Shown here piece by piece: positions 1 through 7,882 of a stretch of 32,069 bases of DNA. The notes under the pieces were generated by a model. That model was not told the origin of the DNA. It searched no databases and saw nothing but the letters and a program-made list of their open reading frames with translations. Source of the DNA: an uncultured Bacteroidales bacterium (GTDB lineage Bacteria > Bacteroidota > Bacteroidia > Bacteroidales > F082); NCBI GenBank assembly GCA_946410535.1, contig CAMKAR010000002.1, positions 1 to 32,069 of the forward strand, in the 5' to 3' direction. How positions within the stretch are numbered: position 1 is the first letter of the stretch; each line of letters opens with the position of its first letter. The position numbers and the translations under genes are program-made.

Positions 1-51
1 GTTATGCCAGAGATTAGCAGACCTTTTGAAATGATTCACGATGGAAATTAA
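1..51 (+). CDS. C-terminal end of an unidentified upstream gene (partial)
   Basis: Frame 1 is open from the left edge and stops at TAA 49-51, giving the tail VMPEISRPFEMIHDGN. This could be the C-terminus of a gene that begins outside the window. Sixteen codons are too few to name a family, and an open stretch this short can occur by chance. The next gene starts 17 bases after the stop on the same strand, which would fit an operon. Confidence 0.3.
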   Translation, partial: VMPEISRPFEMIHDGN

Positions 52-68
52 AATGTTATCTATAAGAA

Positions 69-695
69 ATGCTATCACCGAAATTCGACACCTGTTTCTT
101 TGAGCGCTATGCGATGGCTTCGTTAGCCTCCCTTTTGGGCGAGCATTATGCGCATTTGGTCAATCGCGACCGTCCTGATTTGCAGGACGAAGTGCTGGGC
201 ATCGGCATCGAGGTGACGCGTGCCATCCCCGAAAACAAGCATATAGCCAACGCCTTGGTGAACGAGATGGCGGGCAAGGAAGTTGTGGAAGTGAACCACG
301 ACGTGCTGCGCCAAATCGAGCAAAGCGGCTATGCCTACGGCTTGGGCGACGGTAGCCTCATGGGCAGCAACGAGTACGAGTATTGGTCGATGGCCTTGCC
401 TCTGAAGCGCATCCTCGAAATCAAGATGAACAAGGTGAACGACGGTTTTTATGGCGATTTCAGCGAGTTTGGCCTCTTCGTCTTCACCAAGGACGACCTC
501 GATTTGCCTCAAGTCGAGCAGGCTGTGCTTTTCATGAAGGAGCAGCAAGCCACTCAAAGCATTCGTTACGACCGTCTTTTTATCTCGCAAATACAGACCT
601 TGTATTCATGCGACCTCGTGTTGGGTCAAATACTGCAGTTCAAAGTCAGCCGAACGCAGAGGAAACAATTCTATGAGAGTGCCGTTGGGAGATGA
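69..695 (+). CDS. Conserved-looking hypothetical protein, 208 aa
   Basis: Unrecognised soluble protein with no signal peptide or membrane segment. It opens with PKFDTCFFERYAMASLASLLG, followed by NRDRPDLQDEVLGIGIEVTRA around residues 33-52. An acidic cluster and a GIEVTRA beta-strand can resemble small nuclease-like domains, but I see no complete catalytic motif, so no function is assigned. The ATG at 69 is the first start after an in-frame TAA at 63-65. Other ATGs at 41 and 53 are in a different frame that stops near 103, so translation from there would need a frameshift; I prefer the start at 69. It precedes ruvC by 66 bases, but ruvC has its own promoter-like sequence. Confidence 0.75.
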   Translation: MLSPKFDTCFFERYAMASLASLLGEHYAHLVNRDRPDLQDEVLGIGIEVTRAIPENKHIANALVNEMAGKEVVEVNHDVLRQIEQSGYAYGLGDGSLMGSNEYEYWSMALPLKRILEIKMNKVNDGFYGDFSEFGLFVFTKDDLDLPQVEQAVLFMKEQQATQSIRYDRLFISQIQTLYSCDLVLGQILQFKVSRTQRKQFYESAVGR

Positions 696-718
696 CTTCC
701 GAAACCGGCTTAAGGCTC

Positions 719-747
719 TTGGATAATCGAAAAATGATTATTTTTGC
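719..747 (+). promoter_or_regulatory. Bacteroidota-type promoter upstream of ruvC
   Basis: TATTTTTGC at 739-747 matches the Bacteroidota -7 consensus TAnnTTTG. A TTG at 719-721 sits 17 bases upstream as a -33 candidate. The ruvC ATG is at 762, leaving a leader of under 15 bases. Confidence 0.55.
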
Positions 748-761
748 GGCAAAGTAAAGAG

Positions 762-1346
762 ATGGACTCCGAAAAAATCATCTTAGGCATCGACCCGGGC
801 ACGATGGTGATGGGCTACGGCGTCATCCGCGAGCAGGGTAAACAGATGGAACTCATCACGATGGGGGTCATCAACTTGAAGAAACTGGAAAACCAAGCCC
901 TCAAGCTGAAGAAGATCTTCGAGCGCGTGCTCGAAATCATCAACGAATACCATCCCGACGAATTGGCCATTGAGGCGCCGTTTTTCGGCAAAAACGTGCA
1001 ATCAATGCTGAAGCTGGGGCGTGCCCAAGGGGTGGCCATGGCTGCTGCGCTCTATCGCGACATCCCGATTTTCGAGTATTCGCCCAAGACCATCAAGCAG
1101 AACATCACGGGCAACGGAAACGCCTCGAAGGAACAGGTGGCCAAGATGGTGCATTTCATCCTCAAAACCGACCAAGACCCGCAGTTTTTTGATGCTACCG
1201 ATGCCGTGGCCGCCGCCGTGTGCCACAGCATCAGCAAGGGCCGCGACGTGAACTACACCAAACACACCACCGAGAAGGCCAAGGCGCACCGCCGCCCCGA
1301 CTGGAGCCAGTTCATCGCCGAGAACCCCGACCGCGTGAAGCTATGA
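762..1346 (+). CDS. ruvC: Holliday junction resolvase RuvC
   Basis: RuvC is the endonuclease that cuts Holliday junctions after RuvAB branch migration during recombinational repair; it acts as a cytoplasmic dimer. From the ATG at 762 the protein has 194 aa, a little longer than the roughly 170-aa E. coli enzyme because of a basic C-terminal tail. The RNase H-like fold is evident: GIDPGT with D11, AIEAPFF with E71, and FFDATDAVAAAVCH with D144 and D147. These match the four catalytic acids of the family in order and spacing. A TTG at 744 would add six residues, but it overlaps the -7 promoter box, so 762 is preferred. The stop overlaps an ATG that opens a 13-codon frame (1343-1384). Confidence 0.95.
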   Translation: MDSEKIILGIDPGTMVMGYGVIREQGKQMELITMGVINLKKLENQALKLKKIFERVLEIINEYHPDELAIEAPFFGKNVQSMLKLGRAQGVAMAAALYRDIPIFEYSPKTIKQNITGNGNASKEQVAKMVHFILKTDQDPQFFDATDAVAAAVCHSISKGRDVNYTKHTTEKAKAHRRPDWSQFIAENPDRVKL

Positions 1347-1413
1347 CACTCCGACAATTGGAACAATATTTGACAAGTAAGTGAGTTATTAATAATGTAA
1401 AACACGAACCACT

Positions 1414-1851
1414 ATGATTATCTCCATTATCTGCATCACCGTTTTGGCCTATGTCATTGCAGGCAAGGACATCAATAAGCAATTGGAAAAGCTGAAAAGC
1501 GTCGATTGGAAAGCCAAGTCGACCGACGTGTTCGGAAAAATCGGCAACTATGCCAAAAAGGCAGGTCGAGTGGCCACCAAGCCCTTGCTTCAGCTCTATT
1601 ATGTGCTGACTGTGGGTGAGACGACAACCATCGAGAAAGCCCTCATTGTGGGAGCCATCCTCTACACCGTCATGCCGTTCAGTTTGATTTCGTTCAAGGC
1701 GCACAAAATCCTTGGCGCCCTCGACGAAGGACTCGCCGTGGTTTACGTCATCAAGAAGGTGCAAAACAAGATTACACCCGAAATCAACGCCAAGGTCGAG
1801 GAGACCTTGAACGCATGGTTTGGCGCGGGAGCGAGAGAACAAACTGCATGA
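1414..1851 (+). CDS. YkvA-like (DUF1232) small membrane protein
   Basis: 145-aa protein. An N-terminal hydrophobic stretch (IISIICITVLAYVIAG, residues 2-17) is followed by a charged linker. Around residues 75-120 comes a second hydrophobic unit, EKALIVGAILYTVMPFSLISF, then LGALDEGLAVVYVIKKVQNKI. The pattern (A/G)xIxYxxxPxxLI...LGxLDExxAxxxxxxxV is that of the YkvA/DUF1232 family, whose role is not established. The LD pair normally found after the proline segment is retained. It starts 67 bases after ruvC on the same strand and is followed by a strong hairpin, so it is probably the last gene of this transcription unit. Confidence 0.7.
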   Translation: MIISIICITVLAYVIAGKDINKQLEKLKSVDWKAKSTDVFGKIGNYAKKAGRVATKPLLQLYYVLTVGETTTIEKALIVGAILYTVMPFSLISFKAHKILGALDEGLAVVYVIKKVQNKITPEINAKVEETLNAWFGAGAREQTA

Positions 1852-1876
1852 TCCGCTGTGTGATTCATTTGGTTTC

Positions 1877-1933
1877 ATACAAATCGCCCATCAACAGATT
1901 CCATCAGGAATACCGTAGATGGGCGATTTGTAT
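1877..1933. terminator. Perfect 16-bp inverted repeat between convergent genes
   Basis: The arm at 1877-1892 (ATACAAATCGCCCATC) is perfectly complementary to 1918-1933, with a 25-base loop. The right arm ends in TATTTT on the plus strand. It lies between the YkvA-like gene (+) and the GH78 gene (-), whose stops face each other, so it can serve both strands as a terminator. Confidence 0.7.
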
Positions 1934-1949
1934 TTTGATAATCAGTATT

Positions 1950-4682
1950 TTATAGTTCTGACGAGAGGAAATATTTTCCGCTACCATAGGTTCTCACTTC
2001 GTAACCGTCGGCAGTGGGCACGTATACCTCAGCCGTGGTGTTGGCAGGGATGGTGAAGTCCCACTCGAAGTGGTTGCCATTACGCTTCCATGAGCTTTCG
2101 ATGCGGCCCGAGACGGAGTTGTAGGCGCAATTCACGAAATCCAATCCCTCGATGGGATAGGGCTTGAGTTGGATTTTGCTGTAGCCTGGCTCCATGGCAC
2201 GGATGCCGGCGAGGTATTCGTATTCCCAAAGGATGAGGTCGCCAAGGAGCATCACATGGTTGCCCGAGTTCATGGCGGGGTCGGCGGTGTTGCCGTTCCA
2301 GAGTTCCCAGATGGTGGTGGCACCGCTGCGCACCATGTAGCCCCAACTAGGATAAGTGTCGTTGCTGGCAATCTTCAGGGCGAGGTCGCCATGGCCGTAT
2401 TCGGTCAGGCAGCGCATCAGCTGCTGGATGCCGATGACGCCCGTCGACACATGGCCACCACATTCGTTCATCGTCTTGTCGATGATGCTTTCCATTACTC
2501 TATCTTCCAGCCCTTTAGGTACCATTCCGAACCATAAAGGCAAGATGTTGGCCGTCACCGTGTTGTTGGCATAGACACCTGTCACGCGGTTGAAGTATTT
2601 GTCGTTGAAGGCAATGGTCGAGGTGGTGATTTCCTGGTTGAAGAAGTCGACGTCTTCGGGCTTGCCAAGGATTTCGGCAAACTTGGCCATCTTGCCGCAG
2701 AGGTAGCAATAGAATGGCGTAGAGATGACCGTTGCCTCGGTGATGCGGTTGGGGTCTTTGGAGTGGATGAGTTCGAGACTCTCGGGCGGCATGCACCAGT
2801 CGCCGTAGGTGTCTTTGGGCATGAGGCCGCCTCGCATGTAGTCGTCCTTCATGTGGACGATCCACTTCTTCCAGGCGTCGTAGTGCTGGCGAATGGGTTC
2901 CATGTCGCCGAAGCGGGTGTAAAGCATGTCGGTGACGGTGACCATAGCACCTGGCCAGGTCATGTTGTCGGTGTAGCCGCGCCAATAGGGCGGGATGACG
3001 TTGGCCAGCGATCCGTTTTCCTTTTGGCTGTCGTCGCCGTCGGTGAGCCACTTGGCGTAGAGTTGGTGGTTGCCGAAGATGTACGACTCACCGTAGTTGC
3101 CCGTGGTGCGGTCGCCGGTCCAGCCCATGCGCTCATCGCGCTGCGGGCAGTCGGTGGGCATCGAGCGGTAGTTGCCACGGATGCCCCAGTAGGCATTTTT
3201 GTAGACCGCGTTGATGATTTCGTTGGAGGTCTCAAACGAACCCGTCACTGGCATTTCGTCATAAATCACCCAGCCCTCGAAGTCGTCCATGTTGGGCGTT
3301 TCGCGCAGGCCAGAGATTTCAACATAACGGAAGCCGTGGTAGACGAACATCGGATGCCAAGAAACAGGTAGAGACGTTGCGCGCAACGTCTGTACACCAC
3401 AAATATAATGGTCAATGTTCTCGGAGCTGCGGAGGTTGGCGGTGTAGAGTGTGCTGTCGTCTTTCAGAAGTTCGGCGAAACGAAGCGTGATGACGTCACC
3501 AGGTTGTTGGCCGCGCACCTTCATGTCGATGAGGCCGACCATGTTTTGGCCCATGTCCAAGTACCATTTGTCGCCTTTTTGAAACATACCGACGGGTTTC
3601 AGTTTCTCCATTACGGTGATGTTAGGGTTGGGTTGGGCCGAAAGTTCGCCTTCGGGGGCCTCCACGAGTTCGGCTTGGAGCCATTCGGAGTCGTCGTATT
3701 TTGCTTTGTTCCAGTCGCCGAGGTCAAAGTTCTCGTCGTAGGTTTCGCCGTCCCATTCGTTGGCGGTGCGGATGGGGCCTCGGTTGGTGATCTTCCAACT
3801 GTCGTCGCTGACGATAGTCTCCTTTTGGCCGTCGTTATAGGTCACTTCAAGTTGGAGCAGCAGTCGTGGCGTGCCAAAGGCAAACACGTGTTCGGTGCCG
3901 TCCCAATTGGGGTTTTCGGCATTGTGGCGGATGGCCGTGTAGCGACCGCCTTCGAGTATGATGCCGATGGCGTTGTCGCCATTTTGCAGTTGGTCGGTCA
4001 CGTCGTAGGTATTGAAATAGACACGCTTCGAGTACCACGAAAGCGTGGGCTTTAGCAGCTCGTCGGGCGCGACTTCGGTGCCGTTGAGGTAGGCGCTGTA
4101 AACACCCATGCCGCTGACGTAAAGCCTTGCGGACTTGATGTCGTTTTTCAGGGCAAACTCCTTGCGCAGATAACGCGCCGCGATGCGGGTTTTGCCCACC
4201 AAAACGTCGTCGTCAAACTCGTGGCCAATCCATTTCGCTTGCCAGTCGTCTTGGTTCAACAGGCTGATTTCAAACGATTTGACTTCGCTTTCCACTTTGG
4301 CTTTCGCGTCCCCACTGGAAGCGGTGGCGATGACTTTCCAGAACGCCTTGTCGCGACTTTGCAAAGGCTTGCCAGCGTAGGGAACGTAGAGCATTTGGCT
4401 CGATTCCGTCACACCCGAGTCCCAAAGGTCGCCGACGTTGTTTTTGGCGTTTTCGGCGGTCGAGGCCACGATGATACGGTAGTCTTGTTGAACAACATCA
4501 TTGGCATCTGTGGCCTCAAAGTTCCAGCTGAAACGTGGTGTGGCCGTGGCCAAAGGCATCGGGCGCACTTGTTGTTCCACATTCGCGTTGGTGATGCTGA
4601 CGTTGAGCGTGTCGTCGGTGCACGACGTGAGGGCAAGGAATGCCAAAAGGATAAAAGCAATGTGTTTCATAGAGCTATTCAT
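1950..4682 (-). CDS. Alpha-L-rhamnosidase, GH78 family, lipoprotein
   Basis: Hydrolyses terminal alpha-L-rhamnose from glycans or glycosides. The N-terminus has a signal with lipobox LTSC (lipid Cys at residue 21), so the enzyme is membrane-anchored. Domains in order: an Ig/Fn3-like N-terminal part (about 25-140), the rhamnosidase N-terminal beta domain (about 150-330), a beta domain containing YHGFRYVEISG, an (alpha/alpha)6 catalytic domain (about 465-800), and a C-terminal beta-sandwich. The catalytic-region signature PTDCPQRDERMGWTGD lies near residues 509-524 and TIWELWNGN near 790; both are typical of GH78. The ATG at 4682 is used, but 4670 (MKHIAF) suits the lipoprotein signal equally well and leaves a longer leader after the -7 box. 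Residues around 430-438 (VQTLRATSL) are encoded by a 28-bp palindrome. Confidence 0.93.
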   Translation of the reverse strand: MNSSMKHIAFILLAFLALTSCTDDTLNVSITNANVEQQVRPMPLATATPRFSWNFEATDANDVVQQDYRIIVASTAENAKNNVGDLWDSGVTESSQMLYVPYAGKPLQSRDKAFWKVIATASSGDAKAKVESEVKSFEISLLNQDDWQAKWIGHEFDDDVLVGKTRIAARYLRKEFALKNDIKSARLYVSGMGVYSAYLNGTEVAPDELLKPTLSWYSKRVYFNTYDVTDQLQNGDNAIGIILEGGRYTAIRHNAENPNWDGTEHVFAFGTPRLLLQLEVTYNDGQKETIVSDDSWKITNRGPIRTANEWDGETYDENFDLGDWNKAKYDDSEWLQAELVEAPEGELSAQPNPNITVMEKLKPVGMFQKGDKWYLDMGQNMVGLIDMKVRGQQPGDVITLRFAELLKDDSTLYTANLRSSENIDHYICGVQTLRATSLPVSWHPMFVYHGFRYVEISGLRETPNMDDFEGWVIYDEMPVTGSFETSNEIINAVYKNAYWGIRGNYRSMPTDCPQRDERMGWTGDRTTGNYGESYIFGNHQLYAKWLTDGDDSQKENGSLANVIPPYWRGYTDNMTWPGAMVTVTDMLYTRFGDMEPIRQHYDAWKKWIVHMKDDYMRGGLMPKDTYGDWCMPPESLELIHSKDPNRITEATVISTPFYCYLCGKMAKFAEILGKPEDVDFFNQEITTSTIAFNDKYFNRVTGVYANNTVTANILPLWFGMVPKGLEDRVMESIIDKTMNECGGHVSTGVIGIQQLMRCLTEYGHGDLALKIASNDTYPSWGYMVRSGATTIWELWNGNTADPAMNSGNHVMLLGDLILWEYEYLAGIRAMEPGYSKIQLKPYPIEGLDFVNCAYNSVSGRIESSWKRNGNHFEWDFTIPANTTAEVYVPTADGYEVRTYGSGKYFLSSEL
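3368..3395. repeat. 28-bp palindrome inside the GH78 reading frame
   Basis: 14-bp arms, 3368-3381 and 3382-3395, are complementary except for one pair. The perfect core is AGACGTTGCGCGCAACGTCT, read on either strand. It is translated as VQTLRATSL in the GH78 protein and keeps the frame open. It lies between DHYICG and WHPMFVYHGFRYVEISG, a loop just before a conserved family motif. Confidence 0.9.
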
Positions 4683-4691
4683 TTTGTTTCC

Positions 4692-4700
4692 GCAAAGGTA
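4692..4700 (-). promoter_or_regulatory. -7 promoter box for the GH78 gene
   Basis: On the minus strand TACCTTTGC matches TAnnTTTGC. It sits in the 24-bp gap between the GH106-like stop and the GH78 start. No convincing -33 TTG lies 19-21 bases upstream. It may give extra transcription of the last gene of the block. Confidence 0.4.
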
Positions 4701-4706
4701 GGAAAA

Positions 4707-6701
4707 TTATTGTTCGCGCATCCTTTTGGGTTCAAATCCCAAATTAATTTGTTCAATGCCGTTAGCGTCGACTTTCAGCATAATGGATTCCATTGGCTTG
4801 AAATTCAATGTATAAGCCTCAGTCTTTCCATGGTGGTTGACGGTGATTTGACGGGTTGCGCCTTGGTCGGTGAAGGCATAGCAGTAGTCCAAAGGATATT
4901 CGATGGTCTGGGTCATCGGGTTGGCGACAAAGATATAATAGGTGTCGTTGTCCTCGCGGATCCAGAAATCGGGAAGGTTTTCGCCCTCAATCAGCGGTGT
5001 TGTAGGGCTGTCACACTGTGGCAGCCGTACAAGTTGTTCGATATGATTTTCATATTCAGCATGTTTCACCATGCCTGGTTCCTTGGGCGTGCGTTTGACG
5101 ATAACAGGCAGCCCAGCCTCGGCCAGACGGATGATTTCCTTCAATGCGCTCATTTCCATATATTCCACATCGCAATACAGGGCCTTGAAATCGGCTTCGC
5201 CACAGTGCAAAATGCCGTTCTCGAAGGTGGCCGACTTCAGGAAATGTTCGTTCACCCAAATAGGCTGCATTCCCTTGAATTCCTCCGGCGTGTTGATGAA
5301 GCGCATCTCGTACTCGCCCCAGAAGAAGGCTTTCACCTTGCGCACCAAGTCGGGATAGGTGCCGCCCATCCAAGCGTCCTCAAGAGGCATATAAACGGCC
5401 AAATCGCTATAGTTCTTGCCTTTACGCATATATTCGGAGACCTTGGTCATATAGTTGTTGAAATCGGTCAAATCGTTGCCAGTCAAATTATTATCTTCAT
5501 TGGTGCTGATTTGGCAGGTGGTGTAGAAGTGGTTCGTCGTGTCGCCCACCTTATTATAGGGGAAGCCGTGCCAGATGATTTGGTTAGTGCCGTTGGCGAA
5601 GAGCGCATCGCAGATGAGCTTGAGGTCGGCGATTTGCTCGCGACCTTGGTGGGGGCTTTGGCCGCGACCGTTCTTGTAGCGCAGGCTGGTCCAACCGTAG
5701 GCGCAGGTGAAGGTCTCGGCGGTGACAGCAGGCTTGTCGGCGAGGGTGGCTGCCGAGGCTGCAATCTTGCTGAAGCAAGGTTCGTAGAGGATGGCTTCGG
5801 TTTCGGGCACGTCGACGAGGGTGAAGGCGGTCAGCAGGTCGGTGGGGGCACCGCCGCACTGGGCACGCGAGAAGGCCCCTACCTTGGTGGCATTGTCGGC
5901 GAAAGGTTGATAAAAATCGTTCAACACATAGCCCGACAGCGTGTGCATATAGTCGTAGAACACATCAGCGTTTTCTTCATCCAAAAGGGTACGGTTTTCC
6001 ATGTATGGCGTGATGTCGTAGCCATGCTCTTGCATGAAGGTCTCGCCAAAACCAGGTGTCCAGGCGTATTGGGTTTCCACTTCCCACGAGTCGACGAACA
6101 CGCCCGACTTGCTGCCTTTGTAAGCCTCGGCAAGTCCCTTGTTCATCTTATCGGCATAGCGATAGAAAGCGTTTTTGTCAAGATGGTTGAGGATGCGGGC
6201 TTCGCGGGGGAAGTCCCAGGTGTAGCCGCGATTAGCCGATTCCACCGACTTTCCCGCAAGGCAGTCATCGTTTTCGAAATAGGTGCGTGTTTGGTCGTTG
6301 GCGGGAAGGTTGGCATCGCTGAAGGGCCAAAGGGTGCCATAGGTGAAGTCGCAGCCGAGGCCGAGCGAGTCGGCAGTGCGTTTGGCGAAGTTGACGTGTG
6401 AGGCCCATTCGGGCGAGAGGAATTCGGGATGGACGGTGGTGGAGTCCAAGCCCATCGGGTAGATCCATGCGATTTCGACGCCGCCGAAACCGTGGTCGCG
6501 CAGCCAAACGAGTTGGTCTTTCACGTCCTTGTTGTCAATTTCCGACGAGAACCACCACCAACGGGTGTAGGGTTTGTGGGAGGCGTAAAGCTCTGGTTCC
6601 GTGGTGGTTTCGGTGGTTTGTTTTGGGGTGTTGCTGGTACAGCTGGCGAAGGCCGTGCCTAAGGCTGACAATGCGATAATGAGTAGATGATTTCTTTTCA
6701 T
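4707..6701 (-). CDS. GH106-like glycoside hydrolase lipoprotein (putative rhamnosidase)
   Basis: 664-aa lipoprotein with signal MKRNHLLIIALSALGTAFASC (lipid Cys 21). The mature part begins with YTRWWWF (residues 45-51) and then GFGGVEIAWIYP, the opening of the TIM-barrel found in GH106-type alpha-L-rhamnosidases and related hydrolases. Further on come DSWEVETQYAWTPGF, FMQEHGYD, a C-GGAP segment and AETFTCAYGW, in the order expected for that barrel. Classical GH106 enzymes are usually much longer (around 1000 aa), so this is a short variant and the substrate is inferred from its position beside GH78, rhaD and rhaA. Residues 558-569 (VRLPQCDSPTTP) are encoded by a hairpin repeat also present in rhaD. 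Confidence 0.75.
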   Translation of the reverse strand: MKRNHLLIIALSALGTAFASCTSNTPKQTTETTTEPELYASHKPYTRWWWFSSEIDNKDVKDQLVWLRDHGFGGVEIAWIYPMGLDSTTVHPEFLSPEWASHVNFAKRTADSLGLGCDFTYGTLWPFSDANLPANDQTRTYFENDDCLAGKSVESANRGYTWDFPREARILNHLDKNAFYRYADKMNKGLAEAYKGSKSGVFVDSWEVETQYAWTPGFGETFMQEHGYDITPYMENRTLLDEENADVFYDYMHTLSGYVLNDFYQPFADNATKVGAFSRAQCGGAPTDLLTAFTLVDVPETEAILYEPCFSKIAASAATLADKPAVTAETFTCAYGWTSLRYKNGRGQSPHQGREQIADLKLICDALFANGTNQIIWHGFPYNKVGDTTNHFYTTCQISTNEDNNLTGNDLTDFNNYMTKVSEYMRKGKNYSDLAVYMPLEDAWMGGTYPDLVRKVKAFFWGEYEMRFINTPEEFKGMQPIWVNEHFLKSATFENGILHCGEADFKALYCDVEYMEMSALKEIIRLAEAGLPVIVKRTPKEPGMVKHAEYENHIEQLVRLPQCDSPTTPLIEGENLPDFWIREDNDTYYIFVANPMTQTIEYPLDYCYAFTDQGATRQITVNHHGKTEAYTLNFKPMESIMLKVDANGIEQINLGFEPKRMREQ
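4996..5031. repeat. Coding hairpin repeat, copy 1 (in the GH106-like gene)
   Basis: 15-bp arms at 5001-5015 and 5017-5031 pair at 13 positions plus one G-T wobble, with one unpaired loop base. The 35 bp at 4996-5030 match 8502-8536 in rhaD at 31 of 35 positions, in the same orientation and the same reading frame. Both copies are translated as VRLPQCDSPTTP. Two of the four differences form a compensatory stem-pair change (A-T versus G-C). Confidence 0.92.
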
Positions 6702-6750
6702 TTTTATTTGATTTTGAATTGATTACATTGTTATTAATTTGAAATCACAA

Positions 6751-7581
6751 TTACTTGCCATGATAAACCGCTGTTAGTTGATTGTATGCATTTGCCATCT
6801 GTTCCCTTATTAATTCATTATCCAATTGGCTCAAAATCGTTTTGCTTTCATTCAATAAGGTTTCAATGGCTTCGTGGTCTCTTTTTTGCTGTTCCCTCAA
6901 AGCTATTATTACCTTGGAAGGTTTTGTCTTGTCGTTCCAGTTACCATTTGTCAATTGGTAATCAGCAATTTGGCTTTTGGCAAAACAGTCAAAAAGGCAA
7001 ATCCTTTCCACAGCTTTTTCTTGATAAAGCAGGTCTAATGATGTTGGCAATCCCTCAACGGCATGGTTGTGCGACTCGATGTCAATCATCCTACCGAAGC
7101 CTTTGGTCTGCACTTCCTTGAAATAGCGGACAAAGGCATTCAACAATGAAAACTCCCTGCAAGCGGCAATGGCAAAGGCAGCTGTTCCGTAGCCGTTGGA
7201 GCGGAGTTTTTCGGCAGTTCGCATAGGAACGGAAGACGAGCGCATGGTGCCTTCCACCACAAAACTAAATCGTTGGTTTATGGCTTCTTGGATTAGTCCT
7301 TCGGTAAAAACATTAGAAAAAACCTGGGTTTCTTTCGAGTAGTTCCAAACGTCTTTGCTGAGTTCACCAAAACGAGGGTGCCAGATACGATAGTTATCAC
7401 CATTAATGGCAAGAAAATGCTTGTCAGGAAACAACCTTTCCGCCCAAAGGTTCAATTGACCCTTCCCAACGGCACCTTGTCCACCCAAAAGAACGCCAAA
7501 TGGTTGGTTGTCGGGAACGATGTCTTTTAAGAGCCATTTTTTAGACTCTTCGAAAATCTTCAAAACCTCAAAGGTTGGCAT
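6751..7581 (-). CDS. Zeta-toxin-like P-loop kinase
   Basis: 276-aa protein resembling zeta/PezT toxins, kinases that phosphorylate UDP-N-acetyl sugars or other small substrates. Seen in order: GVLLGGQGAVGKGQL (residues 29-43, Walker A region), INGDNYRIWHPRFGEL (59-74, cf. the zeta (D)GDxxRxxHP segment), and FSFVVEGTMRSSSVPMRTAEKLRSNGY (105-131, cf. the EGT-R-P-T-A-L segment). The Walker A lysine is followed by Gly41 where Ser/Thr is usual, so activity should not be taken for granted. The ATG at 7581 lies inside the last codons of the 86-aa gene upstream (14-bp overlap), the tight coupling typical of toxin-antitoxin pairs. The pair sits within the rhamnose block on the same strand. Confidence 0.75.
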   Translation of the reverse strand: MPTFEVLKIFEESKKWLLKDIVPDNQPFGVLLGGQGAVGKGQLNLWAERLFPDKHFLAINGDNYRIWHPRFGELSKDVWNYSKETQVFSNVFTEGLIQEAINQRFSFVVEGTMRSSSVPMRTAEKLRSNGYGTAAFAIAACREFSLLNAFVRYFKEVQTKGFGRMIDIESHNHAVEGLPTSLDLLYQEKAVERICLFDCFAKSQIADYQLTNGNWNDKTKPSKVIIALREQQKRDHEAIETLLNESKTILSQLDNELIREQMANAYNQLTAVYHGK

Positions 7582-7828
7582 AGGTCGCTTTGATTATTGG
7601 AGAATAAAGACGAAACACTTTATCATAAAGAGATGCTCGTGCTTTTTCGTTTCCATTTCTACCTGTCAATACACCTTCCTCATAGCAATACATGTCGATT
7701 CTTTCTTCTAATGTCTTGCGTTCTTCTTCAGTTGTAGCTTTATCTTTTTGTTTACTTGCCAACATCCTCATCAAATTAATGATTTCAATGGCCAAGTCGT
7801 AATTCATTGCTTGTTCTGCCGCGCTCAT
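7568..7828 (-). CDS. Small helical protein, probable antitoxin partner of the zeta toxin
   Basis: 86-aa acidic, predominantly helical protein (DLAIEIINLMRMLASKQKDKATTEEERKTLEERIDMY). It shows no DNA-binding or enzymatic motif that I can name. Position is the main argument: it precedes the zeta-like gene and overlaps it by 14 bp, and epsilon/PezA-type antitoxins are encoded upstream of zeta toxins. It has its own promoter-like sequence 20 bases upstream. The last residues TYANL overlap the toxin start MPTFE in another frame. The family is not recognised from sequence, so the antitoxin role is inferred. Confidence 0.6.
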   Translation of the reverse strand: MSAAEQAMNYDLAIEIINLMRMLASKQKDKATTEEERKTLEERIDMYCYEEGVLTGRNGNEKARASLYDKVFRLYSPIIKATYANL

Positions 7829-7848
7829 AGTTTAACTTGTTTAGATTC

Positions 7849-7882
7849 GCAAAAATACACAATTATGGGATTATAACCCAAA
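7849..7882 (-). promoter_or_regulatory. Promoter of the antitoxin/toxin pair
   Basis: On the minus strand TATTTTTGC (7857 down to 7849) is a perfect -7 box. TTTG at 7882-7879 lies 21 bases upstream as the -33 box. The box overlaps the end of rhaD, so the pair can be transcribed independently of the rhamnose operon. Confidence 0.6.

Noticed and set aside
41..105. Alternative start of the first gene at ATG 41 or 53, joined by a frameshift near 100
   Set aside because: The start at 69 gives a natural N-terminus (FDTCFFERYA) without a frameshift, so sequence error or programmed shifting is not needed.
4221..6401. A 726-codon open frame on the plus strand, opposite the GH106-like and GH78 genes
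   Set aside because: The minus-strand proteins have clear lipoprotein signals and family motifs. The plus-strand translation is V/G/H-rich, as expected from antisense reading of GC-rich codons, and no recognisable domain is present.
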